DNA from: Branchiostoma floridae
Taxonomy: Eukaryota > Chordata > Leptocardii > Amphioxiformes > Branchiostomatidae
Assembly (NCBI RefSeq): GCF_000003815.2
Contig: NC_049994.1
Coordinates: 7,129,935 to 7,193,934, forward strand
Reading direction: 5' to 3'
DNA length: 64,000 bases
In this document: one piece after another, positions 23,001 through 38,000 of the stretch
How the letters are laid out: the number at the start of each line of letters is the position of its first letter
Numbering within the stretch: the stretch's first letter is position 1
Translations under genes and position numbers: made by a program
Notes under the pieces: model-generated
Database searches by the model: none
What the model was told of the DNA's origin: nothing
Seen by the model: only the letters and a program-made list of their open reading frames with translations

Positions 23001-26000
23001 ATTACGTCATCAAATATGGTGTCATGCTGTGTCCTGACTGGGATGGACGCAATATGACGCCATATTTGATGATGTAAGCAGCACCCCGTGGTTTTCATTT
23101 GCCGGGATTAAAATGAGATTGGCATATTTACCGCACAGTGTATTACTCTCATCATTTGATAATGAAATCGCGAAGTAGCCACAGTCAACAGTAGTAGCCA
23201 CCGCCTTCTTCTGAATGGATGGCCCATACAAACAAGTACGGTCACATGGGCTTACGAACACGTGACTTCCGTTCCTCGTTCTTCGTCAGGATTGAAAGCA
23301 ACATTTGACAAATGCGTAATGCGTGTAAGATTACATACTAATATTTACTTCTTCTTGCTATAGTCATTTGAAGAACAGGAAGGTGGTATCTCACTGCACT
23401 TGGGGCACCGATGCACCGGTGCCCCAAGTGTAGTGAGAGTCCACCTTAACGTTGACTTTTAGCTATATTTTGGCAGGAATGTTGGTGTGGGTGCGTCCTC
23501 CATGTGTGCCCGTATCGGTGCCATCGTGGCCCCGTTTGTCTTCCTCCTGCATGACGTCTGGTCCCCCCTCCCTTACATCACTTCCGGAACCCTGGCGCTG
23601 GTTGCCGCCGGTCTGGTGCTCCTGCTTCCGGAAACCCTGGGGACCAAGCTGCCACAGAGTCTGAAAGAGTCAGAGGACTTCACTAGGTAAGAATAGCCTA
23701 CAGTATGCCTTCCTACGGTGGTAAAGAACGTTACCACAACCGAGCATAAAATTTGAGATTACCTGTTGGTAACAAATGCTGATGATATCCTGAATTGAGA
23801 ATGTATGTTTACCTTTTCTTCGGACAGGAAAACAGCACAGGCGAGCAAATCGGAAGCACCGAAGGACGACGAGGCGGCCGACCTGACAGCCGAAACAAAA
23901 GTGTGATTTGTTAGAAGTAACTGTGATCCCACCTTACGAGTATGCCTTGCATGTGATATGCGTGTTGTTAGAGTGAGGATTCGACGTCCAGCAAGATGGT
24001 ACAACTGCAAGTACTTACAGTGACGTTATACAGCTAGTTTACTGAACTTTCGGTCGTAGCCATCGGCCTTCATCGGTAATTTGACGTTAGGGACAGTGAT
24101 CTTAGGGATGTATGACGTCATGAGTTAGTCAAAGGTGCCCGGAAGTCCACATGTGCCATAGCCATACCCTAACAAAGCAAAGGTATGACTAGTTAATGAC
24201 ACATTTGTCAAACTTTGACAATGCGAACTCTTCAGGTTTAGCCTCCATAGCAGGCTCTCTATGGCCTTTTTTTTGGCACTTTTGCTGGCCATTTCTTTTT
24301 GTACTGGGTCGCTGATTGCTGGCCTTTTCTGACAGCCGGCCGGGGGGGGGGGGGTGTTAGGGCGTGGGGTCACGCACTGTTTTATTGGTACGTGTTGTTT
24401 TGACCCTTTGTGCATCTTTAGTGATCAAGTTTTCATGATCAAGGTTATTATCTAGCGGTCTGGTGCTATCCCCATCGTGTACCACTTTTCTTAACAAATC
24501 CCGACGATCGCCAGTCCTGCAAAAGTGTATTAAATGAGTCACATGTAACTTCTGGCTTGTCGACAACATGCCTATGGCTAACACTGACAATGATATTTGT
24601 TCCCCATGGTTTAGGTAACATAATTAGCCTTAGTTTTGCATTTACTTCTGCAAATTTTATGCTAGTGTATGCATTGATGCACTGTAATATAAAGGTTCCA
24701 TGCACTTTGTTATAGGGACAATGTATTACTATATTACTATCAATATCGTAACATTGCTTTGTCTACAGATACAAAATATTTTTTCGTCATTTTTGTACGA
24801 ATAAAACATTAACTTTCTGTATTAGTCTGTGTGCTTTCATCATTTTACATGCCACTGTATATCCAAGGAACGTGGTATTTGCGTGCCTTTTGCCATACAG
24901 TCGTAGTCTACCAGGGGTCGCAGTATACACATAGCACCCATTTTGCAAGTGGCACACAATATATATGTATTATGAAGACATACGTCTACCAGGGGTCGCA
25001 GTATACACAAAGCACCCATTTTGCAAGTGGCACACAATATATATGTATCATTTATTGGCAGGCATTCAGGTAGTATCTATATAGTTACCCTTAGAATAAG
25101 TCTTGGAGCCCAGATATTCCATAGTTTTCCGCGATAATTGAATAAGGGCTGCGGAAAAACGTTTGGGGGAATTTCCGCGCTGCATTAGAGAACCATAGCC
25201 TGTGTTAAAATCACGAATCAGCGCTGCCCCAAGAAAAAAAGCCAGTACTGTTAGAAGTCTGCGAGGAAGGCAAGGGATACGCATCATGCCCCGGTTGTTT
25301 GATACTAGAATAACTACAGGATAACTTTGTTACACCACGCATATGCCCATAACTACACAATACATACATAATCTTTATTAAGGCAACCAAACGTACAGTG
25401 CTTTCGGGTAGTCGACTAGGAACTACAAAGAGATATAACAAATAAACCTTATGTCCGTTCTTTGTTTTCTATTGAGTGCAATTAACCAGTATATATACCC
25501 AGTATAGGTAAACTACGTTCCATATTCCGATCACTATACTGCAGTAGTCTCTACCAGACTGAATACGCTGACAATTATAGGGAGAACAATTTGCCAGTGG
25601 AGTTTTGCTACCAGAGGGATTGGGCGGTGGCCGCTCAATTGGAACGTTAACCTTCGCGTAGACTGACTCCCCTGGCCAACTTCCCGTTTTTTGTCGAATT
25701 CTACGACCCCCGTACCCCCGTGATAGGAAGGCCTGGTGGAGGCGCATACTGCTGCGCCTCTAGAGGAGTGGATTTTGTTGGGATTGAGAAATCCACGGTA
25801 TGTGTGATTCGCAGGCGTTTTGTTGCAAACACTGCATACCTGCATGTATGAGGTACGGTAGGCTATATAGCCCCTGACCATAGGTTTTGTCTCTTCTGTC
25901 CAAAACAAATTGGAAATAAATTCCTTTGTCATGGAATGATTTTCATATGATGCCTCACGTAATAGGTTATTCACATTTCTTTCATTGCTGAAGGGATACA

Positions 26001-29000
26001 TTTAAATGTATATATTCATTGACAACTCTACCAGCGCAAATAGATGAATATTTTATACCAGGAAAGATGCTGAAACCTACAATTTGATTATCCCTACCAG
26101 ATGGTGACATGATGTTACGGATATAATTACGGAAGTAAGATTTTTTCTAGCTTCAGTTGACTATACAAAAGCCACTTACTTCTGCTTGCCTCAATAAAGC
26201 TTTTTCCTCTATGTACTGTATAATCAATGGCGTGGTTGGAAAAGTATCCTGTAGATATTCTAGTGTCCAGCTAAATAGTTGTAAGTACATGCACGCCGAG
26301 CATTGGTAGGAAATGCATTAGTGCTTTACTGCGCGACCGTTGCAACAGGTACAATATATGGCAACTTGTACATACACGGCAGTTGAACTACTGTAAATTC
26401 AGAAATGTTCGCGGTGGTTTAATGTTCGCGGTTTAAGCGGTGACCACTTCACCACGAACTTAAAACCACCGCGAACATTTTTCCATTATAGTATGAGACT
26501 GCGGTCTAGGGCGCTACCGCGAATTTTAAAACTACCGCGAACACTCCATTTTCCCACTACCGCGAAATTGAATCCCCGCTAATTTAAATGCATTTACAGT
26601 ATCACATTTGGCATATTTAACCAACTAAGCTAATATATGACTATCAGTAATCACTAATAGCTTTGCATTCTAATGCTAGAATAGTATGTTGATAACAGTA
26701 TAGTGCACCAAGAATATATAGCATTGTCTCGTTTTTTGGGCAGGGTTGTTTATCAACTGTCCTATATAGATAGATATGGGCATGGTGATACGATTGATAC
26801 GCATACGTTTTATTAATATTCTCAGAAAAATCCATACTTGGCAACTACGCTTTCTATTGTCATTCACATCTACGGCAAATAACGAAACGGTCGCCTACAG
26901 TGTTTATTGGCAGGCATTCCGGTAGTATCTATATAGTTACCCATAGAATAAGTCTTGGGGCCCAGATATTCCTTAGCTTTCCGCGATAATTGAATAAGAC
27001 TCGATAATACAGCATAATAATGGTTTATATACATAACCCTGTTGTAGGCAAGTGCGATTTCTCACGAAGCAATTACGATTTCTCACGTTTGCTCTCAGCA
27101 CAACTCAAGTCTAAGTCACCCTTTGAAGAACAGTCGAATCTCGTTTCTTCAAGAAGCCTTTACCAGCGTTTTGTCGAGTGCAGGCTATAGATAAGACGTA
27201 TCAACACACCCCAGTCGTCCTTCGGATAGACGTCGCTGCCAGCTATGTGTAAGCTGGTGTATCAATCATTCTATAAACCAAATTCCTGTCTTTTTTTTCT
27301 AGTATCTGTGGGAACGTATCGTGTTTTCTTTTCAAGAGACATAGATCCAGCTAGGGCGTACTGTGAATGAGGATGTGGCAAGTTGGCAGGAGTGGGTTGG
27401 TGGGAGCTAGGCGGAGAAGTACTCGTAACCTGTTGTGGGTAGCTTGACACATCCCTTTTTCTTTTCTTCTTCTCTTGTATGTTCTTGGAAATGTGGATAA
27501 AAAAAAATGAAAACACTAGAAAAACTCTTGTTCATTTTTCCTTCTTTTTTTGTTGTTTTATTATTCCCCGGACCACCTGACCATTGATATACAGTCAAAT
27601 CTGTACAAGCGACCACCTCTACATAAGGACCACCTGACCATTGATATACAGTCAAACCTTTACAGATTGCGACTTGTATGTAAGGACCACCTGATGATTG
27701 ATATACAATCAAATCTGTACAATGGTCACCTCTACATAAGGACCGCCTGCTGGCCTATGTGACCCCTTTTTGGTGACCCCTTAAATACTTTTTCCAATTG
27801 ACACAAACATTAAATTAAGATTAAGAACCCTATCTATAGTGACCACCTGTCCACTTGGACGAGATTTATCGATCCCGATCATCTTGGTCAGTTTTGACGT
27901 ATATATTTATCATTGATTGTTTTCCACGCTTTCCAATTTATCCTATTGAAGAAATGCTTAATGCGGTCGACACAAGGTACGGAAGCTTTCCCGGATGTGA
28001 CATGACAGTACTAACGAGAATAGACATTTCCGACGGTTAATNNNNNNNNNNNNNNNNNNNNNNNNNNNNNNNNNNNNNNNNNNNNNNNNNNNNNNNNNNN
28101 NNNNNNNNNNNNNNNNNNNNNNNNNNNNNNNNNNNNNNNNNTTACCTAAAATTATTGAGTGTTGCCTTTAAAGCAATGCATGATCACAATGACTTTAACA
28201 TTGGCAGACTATTTATTAAAGACAGATTTTCAATCATAATACACCTTCTGCATTTTCCATGTGAGGCCTCAAACTCTTTGATCACCCCTTGTATACAAGG
28301 TCATTGATTCAGGAGTAAGACAAGTCAATTAAACTTGTACTTCGAAAAACAAGTAGGTCCACCAAAGAGGGAGGGGGAGGATAGATTTTGACTTCCCATT
28401 GCCCTAATGTACATGTACAAAACAAGGTCATTCAAAGGGAAACAGGGCAAAAGTCAGCTTGCTGTTTGCAGTTGTCCTGATACAAAAACAAACATGTACA
28501 TACATGTAGATAAGAGGGTCAGGCAAATGTCATAGGGAGCATGAGTCAGTTTACTCTTGCCATGGTGATATAGAAAACATGGTCAGTACAAATAAAGGGA
28601 GGGACCAAAGTCAATTTTTTTTTCATGTCCCACAAAGTCTTGTCATTTTCGAAATCAACCCGTTGAGGACGGGATAAAATTCAGGGTTGTTCCATGGTAC
28701 ATGTACTAGGTAAACTGTGGATATTAGCACAACGACCCCCGTACTGTTTGGGAGCTTGTACTTGCTCTACAAAGCGCTAGATAAGTAAATCTATACACTT
28801 TTGAAAAGCTGAGATCATGTCAAATACAAATAAATCAAAGACAAGATTATTCCAGGTCTAATACAGGAATTTCCAGCAATGATACATGTACATGGAAATG
28901 CTCAGTCCGGAAAGTCAACATAACATCGATTATCAGACCAAATCACGTCAAATATTTTTTCAGAAAATTTGTACAGACCTGTCCCCATGCCTTACATTGT

Positions 29001-32000
29001 AAATACGAGGCCAAAACATGGCTAGATTGAAGCTTTTATCGTAGTTACACTCATCAAAGTCCACGTCGATTGTGAAGCAATCATTCAACTATCGTCTCCG
29101 GTAGCGCCTTCATGGTAGCGCGGAAATAGCGCGCTAAATTTCAGCTGCAAAAGTCACAAAGAAATCGCCGATAACCTTCTACAAAAATGGCTTCCGGCTG
29201 TGTACATGAAAACGAGGCTGTTCCCCGAAGTATGCCGGGGATTCCCCGGAGATTACGGAGAATTAGCGGATATAATCGAAGTTGACCCGAGAGTGTCCCG
29301 AAGTGGCACGACCGTGGCCGATCGTCTTTCTCCGGAAGGCTCGATCGTGGCCGATCGTCTTTTATGGGTTAAGATAAGTGTCAGCTACAGGGTAAGAGTA
29401 GCACAGGTTAGCTTTCTTATACAGATATAGAAACAAGGTCATTGAAAAGAGGAGGGGGGCGGAAGCCAGCTTGCCGTCATCTGTGGCTAAGAATGCCAGC
29501 ATGGGGCTATATGAAAATATGTCATATGCGTACTATGAAATATGTGATAAGCACTAGGAGGTATATCGTAGAGGTATGTCAATAAAAGTCCTCTGAGATA
29601 TATTCCCAAGGCCATGCTCAAGGTGTGGCTTACAACTTACATAATTGTCACCTTCAAGAAGTGCATGGTGTTCTTCCTTTATTAGATAATAACAAGACCA
29701 TTTTTCCCCAGCAAATTCAGACTCATTTTGTTGTTCACTGTAGTAGACACTCAATGTGGCCCCATGGCTGAGAAAAACAATAAAATGAAATTAGAAAAAT
29801 TAATAGAGTCCATTCCAAGACACCATGCGGATGTTTGTTGCCATTGTTTAGAATTGATTTTAAAGTTTTGTAATTATATGTCTAGGACATTTGATACTTC
29901 AGAAATATTTTTAACACTGTTTCAACTTTATAAATCTTTACCTGGTCCTGTAAAACTTTGGAAATATTCATGGTGTGGAATTGGATACTTCTAATGGTTT
30001 CTAAATAATGATAACAGCATTCTACCATTATTTACCATTTTCTACCATTTTCTACCATTTTTTGTAAATGGTTCGGTGGGCTGGGAAGATAGCAATTCAC
30101 ACATCCTTGCAAAGTATGGTTGGGTGCCACGCAACAATGGCCCACCACAAAGGATCCACCAGTGCCCAGCAGTGAAATCTAAAGATATACTGATGCAACA
30201 ATAGGGCTTACTTTTATGGGGGCAATAAACTAATTTTACCATTTGGCCAGGTTTACCATTTTTTGTAAATATTTGTAAATGTGAAATAATAACAGAGAGG
30301 TTTCACAATTATTCTAAATAAAGATATTTTTGTACATTTACTTTCAAAATGTTTCTAAAATATTCAAAGAAATTCAAATAAATGAGTATTTTCTTAGTCA
30401 TTTTTTTGAAAATAATTTAATTATTGTGGCTCAGATATTCTTTTATTCAAAATAATTCAGACTAATTATAAATATCGCCTAAAAACCCTCATGGTGTCTT
30501 GGAATGGACTCTATGATAACAAATTAAAAACAATAAAGTAGGAAACAAAACAGGTGGTAATCATCTTTACAAGTAGTCTTGATTAATAAAAAGCAGTAAG
30601 CAATAAAATATGGATCATATGTCATTAGCTTGGTTGTACTAATTACAGAATATAGTCTGAAGTACTTTTAACTTCCTTAAGTTTGCCAAGAATGTTGGTT
30701 ATGTTTTAGGTTTGTGTATTTAGTGTTTGTTTGTGTTTGTGCGTTAGTGTACATGACTGTGTCTGTCCGTCAGTCCATCTGTAGACAGCAAAACTTGAGT
30801 GTAGATGAATCCTTCTAATATTTGGTATATACACAACATATACATGTAGGTGGGAAGGGTTAGGGAAAACAAACGTCATGTTAGATAATGGGCCTCCTAG
30901 CAGCTTTCCATATTACTGCAGTTTGATATGTCATAAAAGGTTTATATTTGTATACCTACCTACCTACCTAGGCTTTTGACCTCCAGGTCGTTGGGGGGAC
31001 AAGGTAGCCATGAAGAAAGAACCTTGTTCTTCCTTTTTGCAAGTTTTGACCTGAAAATAATGCTAACTCATCCTGTGTTTTGTTTACTTCAATGTCCAAC
31101 AGAAGCTGCCCCGTGGCATCGGCAACCTCAGGATGCTGCGTGTTCTGGATCTAGAGGAGAACAGGCTGGAGTCCCTGCCGACAGAGATAGGTTAGAACTT
31201 AAATCACTATATTTTCAGAAACATGTAGCAAGTATTGTCAAAAGTCTATCTCCCCAACCTGACATTATTATAGGATTTTCAAGGTTACTGTATACTTGAT
31301 AAAGTTTGGTCAGAATGTTTCCATAATGGGAACTCCAGATTTTCATTTTATTGCTGAGACAAGACAGCAGGAAAACTTTATCAAGTAAGCAGCTTACTTT
31401 GCATATGATATAACCTGGATGTTTATGATAAAAAAAACATTCATTAAAAAGTTATGAATGCATTTTCAAATGCAGTCCAAAAAGATTTGGTATTGAATAG
31501 GATAGCTAAAGTATAAAGTATAGATTGAATTTAATACAGATTCTTAAATCAACGGTTTAAACTGTTAACAGACTGAAATATAGGACGTCTGTTAGAAAAA
31601 TTTGCATAACTGCTTAGAATTCCTTTTTTTCCCATCACTCAGAGTCAGAATTGTCAGATTAAAAATTTTATCTCCCTTGCATCAGCCAACCAGAAATGAA
31701 GGCTTGATTTGGCATGGTCGGTCGAGTAAACAGAAAAATTTGTTGTTGTTTTCCCCTGGTCTTACAAGCCTTTTTTGACCTTTGTTGGTGGCCTTTACTT
31801 ATCATTATCATCAGTTCGGGTTTCAATAATTATCTTTCCATGATAGTTTTTCTTCATTGCCTTATGATGAATCCTCAAAACAGTGTAGTACACACAAAAG
31901 TGTACACGTGTATGTTACCGTAAATCTGGAAATATTCATGCTGTCAGTAGTTTCATTTCAAAGTATCTGGCCTTCATTGTTCCCCTCCGTATACATGTAA

Positions 32001-35000
32001 CACCGCAATGTATACATTTTTGTACAGTAATGTTTAGACCGCAAACTTCAAACACAGCAAACTTCCATCTCCTGCTGCAAATTGAAATCCCTGCTAAAAT
32101 AAACATTTTTTACAGTATTTAGCTATCTACAATGTACACCAACTTGATTCAAGAAGACCTTCCAGATGTACACAGTAGTGACATCATAGCCTTTCTGCCA
32201 AGGATTGATGTTGTTTTGACTGAAACCAAGAACAATACCTCACAAATTTGCATGGGGTTTGGTGTGTCCTTGAAACAGTCACAGTGACAGATCTGTTATC
32301 TTGAAAATCACAAGCTGGGATAAAATGTGCATCTGGACTTACCTAGACCTTTTTTTTTTTGCCAAACTTTTTTTTACATTATGTTACAATTTTAAGACTT
32401 TATATCCGTGCACAAAATAAAGTGCTTACCAACAAGCTTTCGATCAGTCCTCTGATCCTTCTCAAGTTGAAATGACCCAACACCTAAGTCACATATCCGG
32501 AACGGAAGTGTGACATCAGCAAAGGGTCAAAGGTGCTTGGGAGTCGGTATCGGCCCCCGTCTCGGTTGAGGGAAGGTTTTTTTTTTACATGCTTACATTA
32601 CGGTTCCCAGATCTAGAGAATTCCACATTGTGTCGACATTTTTAAAAGAATACCCTTTTTCTAGAAGTCACATAACACTATGGAGAGAACTAGCTGCTTG
32701 TGTGATATCATTGAAGGTTGACCAGTATCATTGAAGGTTGACCAATATCATTGAAGGTTGACCAATATCATTGAAGGTTGACCAATATCATTGAAGGTTG
32801 ACTGAACTTGAATGTATTTTTCCTACAGCATACTTGAGGGACTTGAACCGACTGGTGGTCCAGTCCAACCAGCTGACGACCATGCCCCGAGCGATCGGTC
32901 ACCTGACCAACCTGACGTACCTGGGTGTGGGGGAGAACAACCTACAGCAGATTCCAGAGGAGATAGGTGGGTGGCGTACAGTCAAAAAGTCCTTCCCACG
33001 CATTATGGCACATAGGGCGGTGCCCATCTCCGTTTCAGTAGCCCTAGTCCACACAACTTTGTGCAATCACTACAGCAGGGGGCTAGTCCACTGGTAGTGG
33101 CATGTATTCAATATCCATACTCTTTCTCGAATGCTGAGTGCTAAGCAAAGAGAGTAGTATGTACCATTTTTTAAAGTCTTTGGTATGACTTTTTTTTTTG
33201 GTATGACTCGGCCGGGGATTGAACTCATGACCTACCCAATGCAAGGTGAACACTCTACCCACTTGGCCATTGCACCAATGACATAATTGTGCATACAAAA
33301 CTTTTAACCTACAGCAAAGAGGTCCACCTCTTAAGTGAGACAGCAGTGTATTTTGCTTGTGACCTAGAGGTCTTTGATTTAAATCCTACTGTGTTGATGA
33401 TCTTGTGCCCTTGGGAAAGGCTTCCTCACTTCACTCAGGAGAAAATGAATAATTACCTAGTCTTGGCTGTAGTGGTGTCCCCTGGATAAGACGCTGAATC
33501 AAGGTCCCGTGTTTGGGGAGAGCCACACCCCACACGTTAAAGAACCCACCACACCTTTCGAAAAGAGTAGGGGCACGTTCTGGTGTGTGATGGTGCAAAT
33601 CCTTTTCTGGAGTTGGCAGTATGATGGCACCTGGTGGAATTCTGAAAGAAGAAGCTCATGTGTTTTGCCAAAGGGCAGTTATATGAGTGGCTCATAAGAA
33701 GACTTGTACACTTACTTAGATGAAGTAAAATGGCTAAATTGCAGGAGAACTGTAGAGTGAGACCCTGGGTTGTGTTTGGGAGGGAGCAAAACAATTAGCA
33801 GCAATGAAAAAATGAAGTACATTGACAGACATAATGACAGTAAGTTGTTGTTGTTGTTTTATCTTTTTGCTAAAAGCCAAGAGTATAATTGATCATCGTA
33901 CTTCTTCAGAAACATCATAGTTTTTAATTGCAAGAATGATCACGTTTAAGCTCAAGTCTGGCCCTGACCTGTTGCCGCGAACCCAAATCAAACAAATCTA
34001 TCAGTGCCCCCATCTTGGAAATGGTCGCCGTCGTGACAAGAATGAAGTCAACTCCCTACTTCAGAGTAATTTGTCCCCCAGATGAACTTACATTGTTGAC
34101 TCAGCAAATGGTGGGACACAAACTTCGTCATTATAGTGGGGCCCTTGTTTTTGTTTGGTTTGGTGTCATAATGATGATTCAGCAGCTTTGCTTAGTGTGA
34201 CTCAATACTGTACGAATATGTACTGTACGAATGTTGTCATGTGATGATGAGTTGTGTTTTGCTTGGTTAGGACAGAAAACCATAATACAGCACATGTTTG
34301 TTTACATCAAACAAGCCGGTATACGGCTTTCAAAAATTTGTGTAGAGCTTGAAATATGTATGACGTATAATATTATGGCTTGATTTTCATTAAAGATGAC
34401 CTTGGGAAAGAGAAGTTTATGCAAATTATGGGTCTTAAAGGCCAAATCTTTCAAGATTATTGACTTTTGGGGATAAGGGATCAACTAAACATGTACATGT
34501 ACACAAACTTTCTGTTATACGTGTAACACTGCACGTTTCACCTGTCAGAAATGTAAGAAATGACTGGAAACTTTTTACATGCAATATCCTTGCCATTCCA
34601 ACAAATTAAACATTTCTTTTGGGTACATACATGTAGCTACGATCTTAAAGCCCCTTGCAATTCAGGATTTTGTATACACAGTATGTTTTCGAATTAAGTA
34701 AGCACTCTTTAAACTGATTCAAAGAAAAGGTGCTACAATTTGTTGCCTAAAGTCAGTTATCCATAGATAAATGGAATAATAGAGCAATGTGGTGCTACAC
34801 TTCTACACTTTGTGGGATGAAAAACTATGCTGTAACTATAAAGTCCACCACAGTGATGGACCGAAAAGAGGTGGAGGATACAAACTTAGTCTGGGATTTT
34901 GTTCTCACCTCCAAAGCATATACATGCAGTGGCGAGAAGCAGTCAGAAAAGTCTTAGGAAGACGCTTGATAGACATTGAAACGTAAGCTTCTTCTAAAAC

Positions 35001-38000
35001 ATATATGATATTATACTATAGTTTACTATATCCCTATCTTGCATATTGTAACATCGTATGGGCGAGTACGTACTCCACATCACTTAAACCTCTACTTCTT
35101 CTGCAGAAACGCTTCGTCCGAATAGTCTCAAATGTGTCGTATACATTCCCTTCTGCATCTTTGTTTCGTAATTTAAAAGTATTAACTATATATGATATAA
35201 ACAAACTGCAAAGTTGCCTTTTTGTTCACAAAACAATTAATAGTTCTTGTATACCAAAGCAATTCCAGAACCTTTTCCATCACAATTCAGACCACCATCA
35301 TTACAATACCAGACAGTCTAACCATTTAAAACAGATACAAGTAAAAACACAACAAAGAAAGTTTTCCATGTTGTTCAAATGTCCGCAAATCTGGAATAGT
35401 TTAAGTGAAACCTTACATTTTTGTCAGTCACCAACCATCTTCAAAAACCTGTTAAAAAAGTCATTATTAGATAATCAAACATTTAATTAATCTCCCATTC
35501 ATTGTCAGTTGTTACTTTTCTTTCAATGTTATATTCTTATTACATCATTTCATTCATTTCGCCGTTATGATATTGCATTAGTTATCAATTATTGAACTAT
35601 TATGATTTATTTCCATTTTGTTAATTGATATAATTCTTTTGGTTACATTATTGTCTAATGTATAATTTGTACACGTCTATTCAATCTTGTTACTTTGGAG
35701 GAAGACTTTGTACAAGCCACGAGGCTTTTTTCTTCCCCCCTGCATGTACTTTCATCCTTTAATTTGTTTTATGTTAACTTTTTTAATGATTGTGCAAAAT
35801 AAATAAAATCAAATCAAATCAAAGCTTTGGTATGGCGGCCTTGAAAAGGCGTCTTCTAACATGAAACACCTGTTCTGCCATACCTTTCACCTCATTTTGA
35901 GAGTCTTGTTATTAAATAGATAAATAAAATGAATAAGCAGAGATGTTACTGGAACACTTTCAAGTCCTGTCCTTGCATGTACATTTTGAGTCACATCCCA
36001 CATCCTTAAATCCTCTTGGCTGTTTGCCAGCCCCTATCATGTGCCATGGCCAGCTTTGTTTGTTGAGGTCGCTTAAGGTGACAGTTGTGGTCAGATTTAT
36101 CCAGGTGTACGTGCGCGTGTATCAATCCCCAGGCTAGGTATTTGCTAATTAGTGCTTTGAAAGGAGCAAGTTAATGACAGATTTTGCGTATTTTGTTTGA
36201 TCCCTTTATTCCAGTATTGGAAAAAACACTATGAATACAGGACAAAGGTGATCTGTGGCTCTTGCAATACTTTTTGAAAGAGGGGAGATTGTCAAGTGGA
36301 GGTTTGGGCGCAAGTGGCCGAGTGTGACCACGACCACGGGGCAGGGCTTGTGAGGCAAGGCCAATTATCATAAATGACCTGTAGGGCATTTTTCCACCAA
36401 TTCAGGACACTAAGTATTACACAGAGAGTCTGACATACATTGTACACATCAGGCACAATTTTTTATTTCAACCAAATGTTTTGCATTCAGCTTTCAGATA
36501 AAAAAAACCTTACGTCCCTTGCTAGTGTTTGCCGTCAACAACAAAAAAGGCTAGGGTCACCAGGTTTTGCTAGGGTTGGTCAGTTAACCAAAAACACAAC
36601 ATTTTTTTCCTAGGCCCCATGAAACATTGTGACAATGTCTTTGTTGCCTTCATGAGAAATTAGGGAGAGCCTGAATGACCCACACATCTTTCCTCACAGA
36701 TTTAGCTTATATAACCACATTGTCTTCGTCCTTTGCAAAAGCGTGCCGTTGGAAAAGAAATTTGTTATAATGATTTATTTTAGAACTTTGAATTGGTGAA
36801 CAAACATTTAGTTAAAGGCTTCAAATAGCTATGCCCTGAAATTTTAGTTTTGCTCCTTCTTTCCAGAATCACTTTTTGAATGCCTGGCCTTGGATGTTAT
36901 AAGCTTAGGATGAATCATAGAGAAAGGCACTAGGTTACTCTGTAGGAGGTGAAAACAATTATGGTGGCTGCTTAGGTGGTATCTCACTGCACTTGGAGCA
37001 CCAGTGTGACACTGTGGGGTTCGAAAGATAACTCAACGAATTTCAGAGATAAAGAAATGGATTTTTTTACGTTTTGTGTATCTTGTTGTCTTCTTAGTCA
37101 TTCTTTTACATATCAGGCAATATCTAGATTATCTAATTATGAAAAATTGTCAAAAATAACACAACAGTGCCAGAGTGAACGAACCCCACAGTGCCGCACC
37201 GGTGCCCCAAGTGCTGTGAGATACCACCTTTAAGTATGATATGCAGGTGCCTTGGGTACAACGTCCAAAGGTATTGGCATGTCCCAGCAAATCCCCATGG
37301 GTTGGCTTATTAACAGAGTGATTGACATGTTTTTTATGATATCTGAAAGCGGGAGGTCCAGATATGATACTGCAGCTGTGCCGGATTGGCCACCAGCGCC
37401 CATACTGATTTGACGGAAGATAGGCCAGCTGTTTGCGTTATATATTTAGAGGAAGTGGGCGGGAAACCGGCCTTTTGCTTTCTCAACACTGTTCGGAAAT
37501 GACAAGATCATCCCGTTTTGCTCTGAAATGATTTAACATCTTTCCGGAAGCAAGCGAGGTCTTTGGAGTTGTTCTTTTGGATAATACGTTTCCACTGTCA
37601 CATCGCAAGAACAACGACGTGTTAGAGTGCTTACGCTGTCTCTGTCGCTCAAAAGGAAGGCCAAAGATTTCTCGCCAAGGAGGCTCTCTGGGGAGGTGCT
37701 TGCCTGCACGTATCACCCGAACCTTTGCAGGAAACCATTTCCCTTGACCTGTCTAGCTTGTCAGCTGCTAGCTGACAAGACCTCTGTGTCTTATCTATTT
37801 AAAGGGGAATGTAACTTTTTACCCAAAGACTCTTCCAACTGCCTTCGCAAGATGAAGCTCGTAGGACGTATGCTCGCTTTTCTCGTGTGCGCCAGCCTGT
37901 GTGTAGCGGGGAGAACCGGCGGTCCATCCATTGGTTACAACTGCTATCCGCCATGGGCGGCTTCGTGCCAAAGAAGCTCCACTGGCTTGCGAAGAGACGT

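Noticed and set aside
29728-29994. 88-codon ORF as an exon
   Set aside because: It crosses the left inverted end of a repeat element and shows no family resemblance.
37627-37851. N-terminal extension of 75 codons to the secreted precursor
   Set aside because: It would bury the signal peptide and lies across a TATA-like box and palindrome; no family resemblance.
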